From: Mesorhizobium sp.
GTDB lineage: Bacteria; Pseudomonadota; Alphaproteobacteria; Rhizobiales; Rhizobiaceae
NCBI GenBank assembly: GCA_004017535.1
Contig: SAJS01000011.1
Span: forward strand, 1-64,000
Direction: 5' to 3'
Length of the DNA stretch: 64,000 nt
Shown: positions 1-8,319 of the stretch, piece after piece
Layout of the letters: each line of letters opens with the position of its first letter
Numbering within the stretch: the stretch's first letter is position 1
Notes under the pieces: generated by a model
Database searches by the model: none
Told to the model about the DNA's origin: nothing
What the model saw: only the letters and a program-made list of their open reading frames with translations
Translations under genes and position numbers: made by a program

Positions 1-15
1 CACTCGATCGACCAT
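1..15 (-). CDS. Start of an unidentified gene running off the left edge
   Basis: The complement reads AGGAGG, seven bases, then ATG and four more in-frame codons (M-V-D-R-V) before the window ends. The near-perfect Shine-Dalgarno sequence is the only evidence for a gene here. Nothing can be said about its product. Confidence 0.35.
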
Positions 16-72
16 CGCGAATCCTCCTTGCCGGATATCCGCATGGAATCACTGATCCGATTCTGTGCAAAG

Positions 73-153
73 CCCTCCTTGTGGGAGAAGGTGGATCGGC
101 GCGCTAGCGCCGAGACGGACGAGGGTGTTCCAGCGGAGTGAGACGCTGGTGGC
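73..153. repeat. Half copy of the paired palindromic repeat (family A)
   Basis: The motif TTGTGGGAGAAGGTGG, a short variable hairpin (here around GGCGCGCTAGCGCC) and a GAGGGTGTTCCAGCGGAGTGAG tail match one arm of the full elements at 25586-25769 and 34571-34745, and the half copy at 14103-14190. It lies in the gap between the left-edge gene and the ACT-domain gene, which otherwise holds nothing recognisable. Confidence 0.7.
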
Positions 154-191
154 AGCCGATGAAGAAGGCCTGCCCGATATTCTTTACGTAC

Positions 192-611
192 TCAGGCGCC
201 GAAGTCAGCCGCGCTCTCCGCCGCCAGCGTTCGCAATATCGCCATGGCCTCCTCCGCCCGTTCCGCCGGCACGAACAGATGGTCGTGATAGAAGGCCGAG
301 ACCGGATTGACGCCCATGCCGGCTGCCGCCATCTTCGCGGTGATCGCGGCGAGGAAGCCGACGGCTTCCAGCGACGAGTGGATGTCGAGCGTGATCATCC
401 GGCAGCGGAACGTGCCGGCGAGGCCGGCCGCCTTCGCCTGGCTTTCTGCCAGGATCAGCGTCGTGCCCTCGCGCTCGATGAAGCGCATGACCGGCTCCAG
501 TCCTTCCGGCAAGGTTGCGCCGGGCGGCAAGGTCGCGAAGACATGGACTTCCGGGTAAAGCCGCGGCCTCATCGACGCCAGCAGCTTCTGCAGGTCCGTC
601 TCGCCGCTCAT
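192..611 (-). CDS. ACT domain-containing protein (DUF2241/ACT_3 type)
   Basis: A 139-residue soluble protein. Two ACT-like halves can be read: residues ~15-60 with P-E-V-H-V-F-A-T, and ~65-135 with the D-I-H-S-S-L-E-A-V-G-F segment followed by a helix and N-P-V-S-A-F-Y-H-D-H. This arrangement is typical of the small stand-alone ACT proteins of Rhizobiales, whose ligand is usually unknown but presumed to be an amino acid. The start was placed at MSGETD because AAGGAAGGAACG precedes it. The open frame extends 27 codons further upstream, but with sequence that looks non-coding. It is a single gene, divergent from the bestrophin gene. The family call is fairly secure; the function is not. Confidence 0.8.
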   Translation of the reverse strand: MSGETDLQKLLASMRPRLYPEVHVFATLPPGATLPEGLEPVMRFIEREGTTLILAESQAKAAGLAGTFRCRMITLDIHSSLEAVGFLAAITAKMAAAGMGVNPVSAFYHDHLFVPAERAEEAMAILRTLAAESAADFGA

Positions 612-766
612 CGTTCCTTCCTTCGTCTGGCGCTCCGCGACGTTCTCGACAGTCCCGCTCGAAACGTCAACGGTCCGGCGCCTGGACGACATGGCGATGT
701 CGCTGGCGGCTGAGCCGCGGGTTCGTTATCGCCGTAGAGACATAACGGCTTGCAAAGGTTCACCCG

Positions 767-1672
767 ATGATCGTCCGCCCGCGCCCGACATTCCTGCAAT
801 TGTTCTTCATCATGCGCGGCTCGGTGGTGCCGCGCATCCTGCCGCAGATTTTCGGCTTCGCCCTCTATTCGGCGATCATCCTGCTTCTGGCGCGGCAATT
901 CCATCTCGATCTCAGCGCCTTCAGCATCGCGCCTTTCGGGCTCGTCGGCGTGACGCTGTCGATCTATCTGTCGTTCCGCAACAATGCCGCCTATGACCGC
1001 TGGTGGGAGGCGCGCAAGCTGTGGGGCGCGCTGGTCTTCGAGATCCGCAACCTGGCGCGCGCCACCACCAGCCTGGTCGGCGACCGCGCTGAGCAGCGCG
1101 CGCTGCTAATGGAGGCGCTTGCGTTTTGCCATCTCTTGCGCGGGCAATTGCGCCGGATCGACAGCAAACAGGACGCCCGCGCCTTCATCGGCGACGAGGT
1201 CGACAAGGCCGCCGCCCGCACCAATCCTGCCGACGACATAGTCCGCCGCATGGGCCGTCGCGCCAATGCGCGGCGCGAGGCGGGCGCGCTCGACCCGATC
1301 GGTTTCCGCATCCTCGATGAAAGGCTGGCCGCGATCGCCGCCATCCAGGCCGGCTGCGAGCGCATCGCCGGCACGCCCCTGCCCTTCGCCTATACGCTTC
1401 TGCTGCATCGCACGGCCTATGTCGTCTGCCTGCTCCTGCCGTTCGGCCTGGTCTCGACCACGGGCTGGGCGACGCCGCTGTTCACGGCGCTGATCGCCTA
1501 CACCTTCTTCGGCCTCGACGCGCTGTCGGAAGAGCTCGAGGACCCGTTCGGCATCGAGGCGAACGACCTGGCGCTGGACGGCCTCTGCCGCGTTTGTGAG
1601 ATTTCCGTGTTCGAGGCGCTGGACGAGACGCCGCCGGAGATGATCGCGGCCGACAAGTTCTATTTTTCCTGA
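767..1672 (+). CDS. Bestrophin-like (UPF0187/YneE family) membrane channel protein
   Basis: A 301-residue inner-membrane protein of the usual bacterial bestrophin length. The N-terminus (residues 1-40) has the family pattern RPRPTFLQLFF followed by a hydrophobic segment. Residues ~65-85 carry L-S-I-Y-L-S-F-R-N-N-A-A-Y-D-R-W-W-E-A-R, the most conserved stretch of the family. Two further hydrophobic segments lie at ~205-250, and E-E-L-E-D-P-F-G near residue 255 is also characteristic. Characterised bacterial homologues form pentameric ion channels; the ion carried here is unknown. AAAGG lies 8-10 bases before the ATG. It appears monocistronic. Confidence 0.88.
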   Translation: MIVRPRPTFLQLFFIMRGSVVPRILPQIFGFALYSAIILLLARQFHLDLSAFSIAPFGLVGVTLSIYLSFRNNAAYDRWWEARKLWGALVFEIRNLARATTSLVGDRAEQRALLMEALAFCHLLRGQLRRIDSKQDARAFIGDEVDKAAARTNPADDIVRRMGRRANARREAGALDPIGFRILDERLAAIAAIQAGCERIAGTPLPFAYTLLLHRTAYVVCLLLPFGLVSTTGWATPLFTALIAYTFFGLDALSEELEDPFGIEANDLALDGLCRVCEISVFEALDETPPEMIAADKFYFS

Positions 1673-1755
1673 GCCTTGTAGGACCGCATCGTGGTCACTC
1701 GTCCTCGGTTTGAAGCCGGCAGTCAGCCGGCGCTTGAACCAGGAGAGGGTAACCC

Positions 1756-2166
1756 ATGAGCATTTCAGAAGCCGTGCCTGTCTCGAATGGCGCCTTGTGG
1801 ACGGGCCGCGCGCTCAGCGCCGTGGTCGTCCTGTTCATGATCTTCGACGGCGTCATCAAGCTGCCGCCGCTCGATATCGTCACGCAGACGATGAACGGGC
1901 TCGGCTGGCCGGCCGATCCGAACATCGCACGGCTGATCGGGGTCATCGGGCTGATCTCGACCGCGCTCTATGCCTTGCCGCGCACGTCGGTGCTCGGCGC
2001 GATCCTGCTCACCGCCTATATGGGCGGCGCGATTTCGACGCATGTGCGGATCGGCAATCCTCTCTTCTCGCACACGCTGTTCGGCGTCTATCTGGGCGTC
2101 ATCCTGTGGGGCGGCCTCTATCTGCGCGACCCAAGGGTGCGGGCGCTAATTCCGTTCAGCCGATAG
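1756..2166 (+). CDS. DoxX family membrane protein
   Basis: A 136-residue protein with four predicted membrane helices (about residues 15-35, 55-75, 78-98 and 110-130), matching the four-helix DoxX/DoxD-like family. AGGAGAGGG stands just before the ATG. DoxX proteins are linked to redox or quinone metabolism in a few bacteria, but most members have no assigned role. The next gene follows after a gap of about 100 bases. Confidence 0.8.
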   Translation: MSISEAVPVSNGALWTGRALSAVVVLFMIFDGVIKLPPLDIVTQTMNGLGWPADPNIARLIGVIGLISTALYALPRTSVLGAILLTAYMGGAISTHVRIGNPLFSHTLFGVYLGVILWGGLYLRDPRVRALIPFSR

Positions 2167-2272
2167 TGCCGGCCAAGGCGCAGCCTGCAATTTTGGTTCT
2201 TCTTGGGATCAATTTAGCTGTTCGTGAGTTTAGGGCATGGCGGCGAGGACGGCGCTTGAGAGAGGAACAGCA

Positions 2273-2536
2273 ATGAAGAAAGCAATTACCATTCTGGTTC
2301 TGACGATGGCCTTGGGCGCCTGCTCGCAGACGGAAAAGGGCGCGGCGATCGGCGGCCTGGGCGGCGCGGCCGTAGGCGCGGCTGTCGCGGGTGATCCGGT
2401 TCAAGGCGCGGTGGTCGGCGGCGCGGTCGGCGCGGTCGCCGGCGCGCTGATCGGGCATGCCAGCGAGGCCGGCCAGTGCCGCTACCGCGATCGTTACGGA
2501 CGCGTCTATGTGGCGCGCTGCCCGTCCGGCTACTGA
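2273..2536 (+). CDS. Small glycine-zipper lipoprotein
   Basis: An 87-residue exported protein. The signal peptide ends in the lipobox L-G-A-C (Cys at about residue 17), so a lipid-anchored protein is expected. Residues ~24-65 are a glycine-zipper repeat rich in G-x-x-x-G (GGLGGAAVGAAVAGDP and onward), like the Rickettsia 17-kDa antigen / YMGG-type proteins, and the C-terminus holds a small Cys-containing tail. The ATG is preceded by GAGAGGAACAGC. An upstream in-frame start exists but adds a non-signal sequence. A bidirectional terminator separates it from rpsP. Confidence 0.82.
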   Translation: MKKAITILVLTMALGACSQTEKGAAIGGLGGAAVGAAVAGDPVQGAVVGGAVGAVAGALIGHASEAGQCRYRDRYGRVYVARCPSGY

Positions 2537-2557
2537 GACAATCAGGCGGACCAAAAG

Positions 2558-2585
2558 AAACGGCGGGCACATGCCCGCCGTTTTT
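2558..2585. terminator. Bidirectional Rho-independent terminator between the lipoprotein gene and rpsP
   Basis: A perfect hairpin with arms AACGGCGGGCA and TGCCCGCCGTT is followed by T5 on the plus strand and by TTTCTTTT on the minus strand, so it can end both convergent transcripts. Confidence 0.9.
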
Positions 2586-2604
2586 GCAGCGCGAAAGGCC
2601 GTGA

Positions 2605-3006
2605 TTACTCGGCGGTGGCGGCTTCAGCCTCGGCCGGCGCGGCGGTCGCTGCGGCGGCGGCAGCGGCCGCATCTTCCTGGGCCTTCTTCAGCAGGGCGGA
2701 ACGCTCCTGCGCCTTCTTGCCGGGCAGGGCCTTGGTCGGGTTCGAGCGCGCTTCGCGCTTGGCGATACCGGCCTCGTCGAGGAAGCGCAGCACGCGGTCG
2801 GTCGGCTGAGCGCCGTGCGACAGCCAGTGCTTGACGCGGTCGGCGTCGACCTTGACGCGCTCGCCATCCTTCGGCAGCAGCGGGTTCCAGGAACCCAGCG
2901 CCTCGATGAAACGGCCGTCGCGGGGCGAACGGGCGTCGGCAACGACGACGTGGTAGTAAGGACGCTTCTTCGAGCCCGCACGGGCCAGTCTGATCTTCAG
3001 TGCCAT
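2605..3006 (-). CDS. rpsP: 30S ribosomal protein S16
   Basis: A 133-residue small-subunit ribosomal protein. The first 85 residues are a clear S16 domain (A-L-K-I-R-L-A-R-x-G, then [11 protein letters not shown] and G-S-W-N-P-L). The last ~35 residues are a lysine-, alanine- and glutamate-rich tail (poly-Ala near 112-120), a common extension in Rhizobiales. It is the last gene of the leftward ffh-chorismate mutase-rpsP block, 45 bases after the mutase. In many relatives rimM and trmD follow rpsP directly; here they are at 62.6-63.9 kb in the opposite orientation. Confidence 0.97.
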   Translation of the reverse strand: MALKIRLARAGSKKRPYYHVVVADARSPRDGRFIEALGSWNPLLPKDGERVKVDADRVKHWLSHGAQPTDRVLRFLDEAGIAKREARSNPTKALPGKKAQERSALLKKAQEDAAAAAAAATAAPAEAEAATAE

Positions 3007-3051
3007 TCTTTTCTCCTAAAAGCTCTGATTTCGTTCATTAACTTTCGGCCA

Positions 3052-3360
3052 TTAGCCGGCTTTTGCAGCGCCGTTGGAAGCGGCGATCTGTTCGTGGTGG
3101 CGGATGACTTCACGGACGACGAAGTTCAGGAACTTCTCCGCGAAATCCGGGTCGAGATTCGCATCCTTCGCCAGCTGGCGAAGGCGGGCGATCTGTTGCT
3201 GCTCGCGCGCCGGATCGGCCGGCGGCAGGCCATGCTCGGCCTTCAGAACGCCGACCGCCTTGGTGCAGCGGAAGCGCTCGGCCAGCATATGGATGAGGGC
3301 GGCGTCGATGTTGTCGATCGAGGCACGGTAGCCGGCCAGGATGACGCGTGCGTCGGCCAT
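3052..3360 (-). CDS. Chorismate mutase (AroQ class)
   Basis: A 102-residue all-helical protein expected to convert chorismate to prephenate for Phe and Tyr synthesis. AroQ features visible are the first helix Y-R-A-S-I-D-N-I-D-A-A-L-I-H-M-L-A-E-R-F, the basic R-C-T-K-A-V-G segment, and a C-terminal helix ending R-H-H-E-Q-I. The start at MADARV has GGAGAAAGAC in front. A longer frame to 3420 would overlap ffh. The gene sits between ffh and rpsP, an arrangement seen in other Rhizobiales, and probably shares their transcript. Confidence 0.9.
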   Translation of the reverse strand: MADARVILAGYRASIDNIDAALIHMLAERFRCTKAVGVLKAEHGLPPADPAREQQQIARLRQLAKDANLDPDFAEKFLNFVVREVIRHHEQIAASNGAAKAG

Positions 3361-3385
3361 GTCTTTCTCCTCGTTCACCGCCCCC

Positions 3386-4978
3386 TCACTTCTTCTTGCC
3401 CAAACCGGGCAGGCCGCCACCGCCCAGGCCGGGGAGACCCGGAAGCTTCATGCCGCCGGGCAGGCCCGGCAGTCCGCCGCCACCGGGAAGTCCACCGGGC
3501 AAGCCGCCCGGCAGGCCTTTGCCCAGGCCGGCGGCCTGCGCCTGCTTCTGCAAAGCCTCCAGCTGCTTCGGGTCCATCTTGGAGAGGTCGGGCATGCCGC
3601 CGCCCGGCATCATGCCGCCAAGCCCCATCTTCGAGGCAAGGCCGCCCATCATGCCGCGCATCAGGCCGCCGCCTTTGCCCTTGCCGCCCATCGCCTTCAT
3701 CATGTCGGCCATGCCGCGATGCATCTTCAAGAGCTTGTTGATCTCGGCAGCGTCGGTGCCGGAGCCGGCGGCGATGCGCTTCTTGCGCGAATGCTTGAGT
3801 ATATCGGGGTTGGCGCGCTCGGCCTTGGTCATCGAGGAGATGATGGCGAGCTGGCGGCCGAACATCTTGTCGTCGAGGCCGGCGGCGGCGAGCTGGTCCT
3901 TCATCTTGCCCATGCCGGGCATCATGCCCATGATACCGCCCATGCCGCCCATCTTCGACATCTGCTGAAGCTGCTGGGCGAGGTCGTTCAGGTCGAACTT
4001 GCCCGACTGCATCTTCTTGGCCATCGCCGCCGCCTGCTCGGCGTCGATGGTCTCGGCAGCCTTCTCGACGAGCGAGACGATGTCGCCCATGCCGAGGATG
4101 CGATCGGCGATGCGCTTAGGATGGAATTCCTCCAGCCCGTCCATCTTCTCGCCGGTGCCGATCAACTTGATCGGCTTGCCGGTGACGGCGCGCATGGAAA
4201 GGGCAGCGCCGCCGCGGCCGTCGCCGTCCATGCGGGTCAGCACCAGGCCGGTGATGCCGACGCGCTCGTCGAAGCTCTTCGCCAGGTTCACGGCGTCCTG
4301 GCCGGTGAGCGAATCGGCGACCAGCAGGATCTCGTGCGGGTTCGACACCTTCTTGATGTCGGCCATCTCGACCATCAGCGGCTCGTCTATATGGGTGCGG
4401 CCGGCGGTGTCGAGGATGACCACGTCATGGCCGCCGAGTTTCGCCGCCTGCACCGCGCGCTTGGCGATGTCGACGGGGCTCTGGCCGGCAATGATCGGCA
4501 GCGTCGCGACCTTGGTCTGCTCGCCGAGCTGGCGCAGCTGCTCTTGTGCTGCGGGCCGCCGCGTGTCGAGCGAGGCCATCAGGACCTTCTTGTTCTGGCG
4601 CTCGGTCAGCCGCTTGGCGATCTTGGCCGAGGTCGTCGTCTTGCCGGAGCCCTGCAGGCCGACCATCATGACGACGACGGGGGCCGGCGCGTTGAGGTCG
4701 ACGGCGACGCTTTCAGCGCCGAGCATCTCGACCAGCTCGTCATGGACGATCTTGACGACCATCTGTCCGGGCTTGATCGACTTCAGCACCGCGGCGCCGA
4801 CCGCCTTCTCGCGCACCTTGTCGGTGAAGGAGCGCACCACTTCCAGCGCGACGTCGGCCTCGAGCAGCGCACGGCGCACCTCGCGCAGCGCCGCCGAGAC
4901 ATCCGCCTCGGACAGCGCGCCGCGGCCGGTCAGGCCGTTCAGGATGGAGCCAAGGCGCTCCTGGAGGGATTCAAACAT
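3386..4978 (-). CDS. ffh: Signal recognition particle protein Ffh
   Basis: A 530-residue SRP54-type GTPase that binds SRP RNA and signal sequences to target nascent membrane proteins. In order: N domain (1-90); G domain with G-L-Q-G-S-G-K-T-T (about 107-115), D-T-R-R-P-A-A, D-T-A-G-R and T-R-M-D-G-D; then the methionine-rich M domain (about 330-445). After this comes an unusually long Gly-Leu-Pro-rich tail (about the last 60 residues) ending G-K-K-K. The start is the ATG of MFESLQ. FtsY, its receptor, is encoded at 36.8-38.5 kb. Confidence 0.97.
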   Translation of the reverse strand: MFESLQERLGSILNGLTGRGALSEADVSAALREVRRALLEADVALEVVRSFTDKVREKAVGAAVLKSIKPGQMVVKIVHDELVEMLGAESVAVDLNAPAPVVVMMVGLQGSGKTTTSAKIAKRLTERQNKKVLMASLDTRRPAAQEQLRQLGEQTKVATLPIIAGQSPVDIAKRAVQAAKLGGHDVVILDTAGRTHIDEPLMVEMADIKKVSNPHEILLVADSLTGQDAVNLAKSFDERVGITGLVLTRMDGDGRGGAALSMRAVTGKPIKLIGTGEKMDGLEEFHPKRIADRILGMGDIVSLVEKAAETIDAEQAAAMAKKMQSGKFDLNDLAQQLQQMSKMGGMGGIMGMMPGMGKMKDQLAAAGLDDKMFGRQLAIISSMTKAERANPDILKHSRKKRIAAGSGTDAAEINKLLKMHRGMADMMKAMGGKGKGGGLMRGMMGGLASKMGLGGMMPGGGMPDLSKMDPKQLEALQKQAQAAGLGKGLPGGLPGGLPGGGGLPGLPGGMKLPGLPGLGGGGLPGLGKKK

Positions 4979-5187
4979 CTGCCGTCCTTCGATCTCGGTG
5001 GGGTTCGACCGAGAGGTAGTGCGTTCGCGCCGGGCCGCCAAGCAAAAGCGCAAAGCCAAAAAGCACCCGGGGGCGCATCGCGCTGCCGGGTGTTGGCCTC
5101 CAGGATCTCTTTACAGCTCTTGCTCAAAGAGGCTTTGGCGTCCTGGTCGGCTTTCGCGAAGGATACTCGTCGCGGAAATTCAGCGGC

Positions 5188-5216
5188 TCTAGACAGGAAA
5201 TCGGCCGCGGAGTCAA
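5188..5216 (-). promoter_or_regulatory. Probable sigma-70 promoter of ffh
   Basis: On the complement TTGACT (5216-5211) and TCTAGA (5193-5188) are separated by exactly 17 bases, giving a good housekeeping promoter about 210 bases upstream of the ffh start. The rest of the gap 4979-5261 holds no other gene. Confidence 0.5.
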
Positions 5217-5261
5217 GTGTTGGGCGTAAACCTAGGCCAAAACGCCGCGATTTGGGATCGC

Positions 5262-6212
5262 TTAACCGAGGCTTTGCTTGTTCGTCCCGACTCGCAGCGG
5301 TGAGCGCCGGTGCAATAGCAAAAGCATCGTCAAAAGCGTGCTGACAATGCCGATCGCGGCGATCAGCACGGCGTCCCAGTTCGTCCAGCCGGGGCCTTCG
5401 AGCGGCTTGGCGTTGAGCAGGGCGAAGCCATTATAGCCCTCCTGGTGCGAGATCAGCAGGAAGCCGGTGAGATTGTTGCCGAGATGGGCGCCGAAACCGG
5501 CACCGAGATTGCCGGTGACATAGACCAGCAAGGTGAGCAGCAGGGCGAAGGCGCCGATCGAGACCAGAACGCAGGCATTGATCGCAAGCGTTGAGGACGA
5601 GTTCCAGTGCAGCGACGTGAACAGCAGGCCGGGCAGCACCGCCCAGATCAGCGGACTCCGGAAGCGATAGGCGAGGCCGCGCAGCAGGTAGCCGCGAAAC
5701 AGCATTTCCTCCGACGAGGTCTGCAGGAAGGCCAGCAGCACGATCGGGATGAGGAAGAGCAGCCAATACGAAAAGGCGATCGGTCCGCGTACGATTTCCG
5801 GCTGCAGCCAATAGAGCAGCACTTCGGAGAAGAGCGAGGTGATCAGCACCGCGACCAGCCCCTTGAGGAAATCGCCGCCGGCGATGCGGCGGCTGACCCC
5901 GAACAGCGCGGACAGCGGCTCGCCGTGAACGAAGCGCATCGCCATCCACAGGCCGATCCAGATGCCGGCGAATGAGGTCAGGGCGCTCAGGATGCCGACG
6001 GGCGAGGCCAGGAAATCCTGCATGTAGCGCCCGGTCGATGGACCGGGCAGGCGCCAGGCGATGTAGGCATAGGTGCCGGCAAACAGCACCAGTGCCGTCA
6101 TCGCCATCCAGAGGGCGATGACGGTCGCCGACCCGGCGAACAGGCGCAGCAAAGTGGTCTTTTCGTTCGGCGAGTGGCGATAGCCCTCGAAGGCGGTATT
6201 CTCGATCGTCAC
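5262..6212 (-). CDS. CPBP family intramembrane metalloprotease (CAAX protease/Abi type)
   Basis: A 316-residue polytopic membrane protein with about eight hydrophobic segments. The CPBP motifs are present in order: S-S-E-E-M-L-F-R-G-Y (EExxxR), F-T-S-L-H-W-N (FxxxH) and G-A-H-L-G-N-N-L (HxxxN). These residues form the metal site of the family. The GTG at 6212 was chosen because AGGGGAGCCGC precedes it. The alternative TTG at 6305 has no ribosome binding site and lies at the foot of the terminator of the upstream gene. Substrate unknown. Confidence 0.85.
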   Translation of the reverse strand: MTIENTAFEGYRHSPNEKTTLLRLFAGSATVIALWMAMTALVLFAGTYAYIAWRLPGPSTGRYMQDFLASPVGILSALTSFAGIWIGLWMAMRFVHGEPLSALFGVSRRIAGGDFLKGLVAVLITSLFSEVLLYWLQPEIVRGPIAFSYWLLFLIPIVLLAFLQTSSEEMLFRGYLLRGLAYRFRSPLIWAVLPGLLFTSLHWNSSSTLAINACVLVSIGAFALLLTLLVYVTGNLGAGFGAHLGNNLTGFLLISHQEGYNGFALLNAKPLEGPGWTNWDAVLIAAIGIVSTLLTMLLLLHRRSPLRVGTNKQSLG

Positions 6213-6310
6213 GCGGCTCCCCTGCCGAACGTCGTTGCCCGCATGATCTTGGGGGTCAGTGGTTACCGTGCGATTACCTTTCAGGGAGCGCCGCCGATCC
6301 GCCAACGAAA

Positions 6311-6334
6311 GCGGCCGCCATCGCTGGCGGCCGC
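6311..6334 (-). terminator. Terminator of the SH3/DUF1236 gene
   Basis: Arms GCGGCCGCCA and TGGCGGCCGC form a 10-bp stem with a TCGC loop. On the minus strand the stem is followed by TTTCGTT. It lies 24 bases beyond the stop of the gene at 6358-6963. Confidence 0.65.
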
Positions 6335-6357
6335 TCTCTCATGGCGATCAAGCCCGA

Positions 6358-6963
6358 TCAGCGCATTACATAGACGATACGCCTTGTGCCCGGATCGACC
6401 AGCGCCGGCTGGTTGTTCACATAGACGTAGCGATACCGGTAATCAGGGATTTCGCGCAGCTCGACCGTGTCGGGCAGCGTCGCGCCGGTCACCACCTCGC
6501 CGTCGAGATAGACCGGATCGACCCGGTGCTCGGTGACGTAAGTGCCGACCTCGGCCGGCGGTCTGCCGATCGAGTCGATAGCGTCGTCGTTGGAGACGAT
6601 GGCGCCGGTGTAGCTGCCGGTGGTGTAGAGATCATCGGTCGGCGGGGCGACGACGGCGATCTCGGCATTGGCCGGGCGGCGGGTCACGACGACACGGCTG
6701 CCGCCGAAATCGCCCGTCACATAGTCGGAATAGACCCAGCCTTTGCCGCCGGCTTCGGCGATGGTGCACCATTTGCTGCCTTCGATGCAGCCGGTAAGCG
6801 TGGCCGACTGGCCGGTCGCCAGCACGCCGACGACTGGATATTGCGGACCCGGTCCGGCGCGGACGTTCAAGTCCGTCACGGCCGAGACGGGGGTATCGGC
6901 GAAAGCGGCGCCCGAAATGGCGAGCAGCGCACCGGCAAGCGCCGGAAACAACATACGTTTCAT
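6358..6963 (-). CDS. Exported bacterial SH3 domain / DUF1236 protein
   Basis: A 201-residue protein with a cleavable signal peptide (residues 1-22, ending A-F-A). Residues ~25-80 are a bacterial SH3 domain (L-N-V-R-A-G-P-G-P-Q-Y-P-V, then W-C-T-I and G-W-V-Y-S-D-Y-V). The C-terminus (about 150-201) has the DUF1236 pattern with R-Y-R-Y-V-Y-V-N-N and R-R-I-V-Y-V. This architecture is common in rhizobia; a role near the cell wall is inferred, not shown. Confidence 0.86.
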   Translation of the reverse strand: MKRMLFPALAGALLAISGAAFADTPVSAVTDLNVRAGPGPQYPVVGVLATGQSATLTGCIEGSKWCTIAEAGGKGWVYSDYVTGDFGGSRVVVTRRPANAEIAVVAPPTDDLYTTGSYTGAIVSNDDAIDSIGRPPAEVGTYVTEHRVDPVYLDGEVVTGATLPDTVELREIPDYRYRYVYVNNQPALVDPGTRRIVYVMR

Positions 6964-6993
6964 CGTTTTTTACTCCGTTTTCAACGCTCCCTG

Positions 6994-7090
6994 GGTCAGG
7001 ATGACGTCTCGTTGAAACGTCATCCTGATCCAGCTCCTTGTTGGAGCATGATCTTTTCCGAAAACCGGTTCCCACTTTTCGGGATCATGC
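6994..7090. repeat. Composite palindromic intergenic repeat (family F)
   Basis: Two inverted repeats lie side by side: TCAGGATGACGT / ACGTCATCCTGA (6996-7028) and GCATGATC / GATCATGC (7046-7090) enclosing CCGAAAACCGGTTCCCACTTTTCGG. The second part recurs inverted at 59508-59552 and in diverged form at 36710-36752. It fills the region upstream of the SH3/DUF1236 gene. Confidence 0.75.
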
Positions 7091-7130
7091 CCTCGGGCTC
7101 GAAAACGAAACAGGGGCCTATGCGTTCCGG

Positions 7131-8228
7131 CTAAAGTGCCGCTGCCGGCTCACGAATTGTTCCAGGCTTTTTCGGCGCGCCGGTCAGAAGGTCGTTCACG
7201 AAGGCCAGTTTTCGCGCCGTCACCTCGGAAATCACGAAGGGGTAGAGATCCGGCAGTCCCATGCAGCGGTTGATCGAATTGGAGGCCTCCGAAAGCACCA
7301 GCCAGCGGGCGAGGATTCTCTCGAACGGCTCCTGCACCGGATCTGGATCGACAGGCGCCGGCTGCAAATGTCCTCCTGTATCGGCGCGCGGCAAGTCGCC
7401 GTCGCCGACGGTCTCCAGCCGGCCGAGCGGAAGATTCAGCGCATGTACCATCTCAAGCGTGTCGGTGATGTGCAGATGATGCGCGAAGGTCTCGGCCCAA
7501 TCCTCCCAGGGATGGGACGTGGCGTAGGCGGAGATGTGGCGCTGCTGCCAGTCCGGCGGCGCGCCGCTGGCGTAATAGGTTTGCAAGGCCTGCTCGTAAT
7601 CGATCCGCTCGTCGCCGAAGAGCGCGCGGAAAGCTGAAAGATATGCGGGATCGTCACGGACCAGCCGGTCCCAATAATAGTGGCCGAGCTCATGGCGGAA
7701 ATGGCCGAGCAGGGTGCGGTAGTTCTCGCCCATCTCGACGCGCCGGCGCTCGCGCTCGGCGGAATCGGCCTCGGCGACGTTGAGCGTGATCAATCCGTTG
7801 TCGTGGCCGGTCAGGATGCGTTCCCCGCCTGGACCAGCGCCGATCGGGTCGGCGAGAAAGTCGAAGGCAAGACCGACCTCGTCGCCTGCATCGGCCTTCG
7901 GCACAACCGGCAGGCCGAGGGCGAGTAGGGAGTAGACGGCACGCTTCTTCGCGGCTTCGACCCGTATCCAGCGCCTGCGGTTGCCGTCGATGGAAAGGTC
8001 GGGAATGACCTGGTTGAGAGCGCAGGCGCGGCAGAAGGTCCGGCCGTTCCCGGCCCGCCAGTTGCACGCGCATTCATCGGCGTTGCCACATGGAAGAACG
8101 CCACCCTCGCCGCTGAGCACGAATTTCGCCTGCTCCGGGTCGTAGAGCACCAGGCTGGAACAGCTCAGGCACTGGGCGTTCTCGAAATAAAGGCGGTGCC
8201 CGCAGTTTGGACAGTCGAAGAGCTTCAT
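7131..8228 (-). CDS. Zinc-ribbon putative metallopeptidase
   Basis: A 365-residue cytosolic protein. The N-terminus carries a zinc ribbon with C-P-N-C (6-9) and C-L-S-C (20-23), and further Cys pairs at about 47-56 and 66-69. The peptidase signature H-E-L-G-H is at 179-183 and is followed by Y-Y-W-D. W-E-D-W-A-E-T-F-A-H-H (about 260) can supply further metal ligands. This matches the putative zinc-binding peptidase family of proteobacteria. Substrate unknown. The start is an ATG directly before K-L-F-D-C-P-N-C. Confidence 0.85.
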   Translation of the reverse strand: MKLFDCPNCGHRLYFENAQCLSCSSLVLYDPEQAKFVLSGEGGVLPCGNADECACNWRAGNGRTFCRACALNQVIPDLSIDGNRRRWIRVEAAKKRAVYSLLALGLPVVPKADAGDEVGLAFDFLADPIGAGPGGERILTGHDNGLITLNVAEADSAERERRRVEMGENYRTLLGHFRHELGHYYWDRLVRDDPAYLSAFRALFGDERIDYEQALQTYYASGAPPDWQQRHISAYATSHPWEDWAETFAHHLHITDTLEMVHALNLPLGRLETVGDGDLPRADTGGHLQPAPVDPDPVQEPFERILARWLVLSEASNSINRCMGLPDLYPFVISEVTARKLAFVNDLLTGAPKKPGTIREPAAAL

Positions 8229-8319
8229 GCGTCAACCCGTGGGACCGTGGCATGGATGTGAGTTCGCCCCTAACGTCCGCAGGCGTCCGGCGTTCCAGTG
8301 CTATTTCGGCTAAAGCTTG

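Noticed and set aside
3341-5344. A 667-codon plus-strand frame over ffh
   Set aside because: Antisense of ffh, whose N, G and M domains are intact on the minus strand.
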